From positions 310,001 through 374,000 of the forward strand of contig NZ_JHWJ01000003.1 of the NCBI RefSeq assembly GCF_000687555.1: a DNA stretch of 64,000 nucleotides, written 5' to 3'. Positions 63,273-64,000 of the stretch are shown piece after piece. Source of the DNA: [Clostridium] aerotolerans DSM 5434. GTDB taxonomy: Bacteria; Bacillota; Clostridia; Lachnospirales; Lachnospiraceae. Positions within the stretch are counted from its first letter, which is position 1. Each line of letters opens with the position of its first letter. Position numbers and translations under genes: made by a program. The notes beneath the pieces are model-generated. The model was not told where the DNA came from, searched no databases, and worked only from the letters and a program-made list of their open reading frames with translations.

Positions 63273-64000
63273 TTAATAGAGAACAAATTTGCTCACTTCA
63301 TTATTAAGAACCTGAGCCTGGGCTGCTAGCTCCTCGCTGGATGCAGAGCTTTCTTCTGCAGTTGCTGCATTGGTCTGGACAACAGCAGACACCTGGGAAA
63401 GTCCCTGATTAATCTGACTGATGGAGACGGCCTGTTCCGAAGAGGCTTTGTCAATCTCCTGAATCACTTCTACCATCATCTGCGATTTTAATGCTACATC
63501 CTGAAGAGTCTCTGAGGTCTCAGCAGCCGTTTTCTCGCCTTCCGCTACAGTAACGGAAGAAAGTCCGATCAGCTCCGAGGTCTGCTTAGCTGCCTCTGCT
63601 GATTTAGCAGCAAGATTTCTGACTTCATCGGCAACCACTGCAAATCCCTTACCGGCCTCGCCTGCTCTGGCAGCCTCTACCGCAGCATTTAGAGCAAGTA
63701 TATTTGTCTGGAAAGCAATGTCCTCAATTACCTTAGTAATACTTGATATTTTCTCAGAAGCCTGACTGATTTCATCCATGGCTGCGTTAAGTCTTTCCAT
63801 ATGATGATTGCTTTCTGCCAGGCCTTCTCCTGCCTGACGAACATAATCGGAAGCCTTTCTTACATTCTCTGCATTCTGTTCTGCCTGCATGGAAATGCTG
63901 ATAATAGAAGCACTCAGCTCCTCTACGGTAGCCGCCTGTTCCGTAGACCCGGAAGCAAGGGCCTGGGCTGCAGAAGAAACCTGTTCTGCTCCAGTATTCA
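63273..64000 (-). CDS. Methyl-accepting chemotaxis protein (partial, cut at window edge)
   Basis: The open frame continues past base 64000 with [28 protein letters not shown], so the visible part is only the C-terminal ~241 residues. It holds the signalling hairpin ([50 protein letters not shown]) and the flanking methylation helices. The sensor part lies outside. Separate from the 60963 receptor by a terminator. Confidence 0.92.
   Translation of the reverse strand, partial: NTGAEQVSSAAQALASGSTEQAATVEELSASIISISMQAEQNAENVRKASDYVRQAGEGLAESNHHMERLNAAMDEISQASEKISSITKVIEDIAFQTNILALNAAVEAARAGEAGKGFAVVADEVRNLAAKSAEAAKQTSELIGLSSVTVAEGEKTAAETSETLQDVALKSQMMVEVIQEIDKASSEQAVSISQINQGLSQVSAVVQTNAATAEESSASSEELAAQAQVLNNEVSKFVLY

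Overview
The window looks like chromosome of an anaerobic, low-to-mid-GC Firmicute, most likely a Lachnospiraceae of the Lacrimispora / Clostridium XIVa kind. The grounds are an oxygen-sensitive class III ribonucleotide reductase, a desulfoferrodoxin, ScpA/ScpB, a DUF4317 protein, AGGAGG-type ribosome binding sites and a D,D-carboxypeptidase with cell-wall-binding repeats. This is inferred from gene content; no rRNA or tRNA gene was seen.

Layout. 1-12.5 kb holds housekeeping genes, mostly on the minus strand: a cut RNA methyltransferase, nadE, a MATE exporter, an Rrf2 regulator (+), nrdD with a fused glutaredoxin domain and NrdR-like boxes, hflX, a TPR lipoprotein, a dUTPase, scpB-scpA and a phosphoesterase. 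12.5-20.3 kb holds an XRE regulator, dacA, a Nudix hydrolase, a PAP2 protein, a glycosyltransferase, a CPBP protease, carbamate kinase and a PdaA-like deacetylase.

20.4-37.0 kb is the notable part: a tightly packed minus-strand operon of about 16 kb. In transcription order it has a strong promoter, a 38-codon Cys-rich leader peptide, an intrinsic terminator, a yezD-type small gene, a second hairpin-terminator, then nifB-like, nifX-like, nifD-like 1, nifK-like 1, nifH, nifD-like 2, nifK-like 2 and nifX-like 2. A polar amino-acid (cystine-type) ABC importer follows, then an iron-type dehydrogenase, a HisC-like aminotransferase and an SsuABC-type sulfonate importer. NifH is nearly canonical. Both NifD-like proteins keep the P-cluster cysteines and the cofactor-ligand cysteine but lack the residues needed for N2 reduction, and nifEN and nifV are absent. 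With the Cys-codon leader, yezD and two sulfur-type importers, I read this as a nitrogenase-like reductase system for sulfur salvage, comparable in concept to methylthio-alkane reductase but with two DK pairs served by one NifH. A SulP anion transporter lies just upstream.

38.9-43.6 kb contains a full-length FokI homologue (type IIS restriction endonuclease) with no methyltransferase beside it, a membrane acyltransferase, a DUF4317 protein and desulfoferrodoxin. 43.7-53.1 kb is a carbohydrate locus: a large unrecognised putative glycan enzyme, a sugar ABC importer and a YesM/YesN-type two-component system. 53.1-57.4 kb is a TetR-controlled pair of ABC exporter half-transporters with a clear palindromic operator. 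57.5-60.8 kb is a second polar amino-acid ABC importer, probably for cysteine or cystine. It is preceded by another Cys-rich leader peptide (five Cys codons in a row) and two hairpin-terminators. The two leaders imply a shared cysteine-responsive attenuation regulon. The window ends with two chemoreceptors, the last one cut by the edge.
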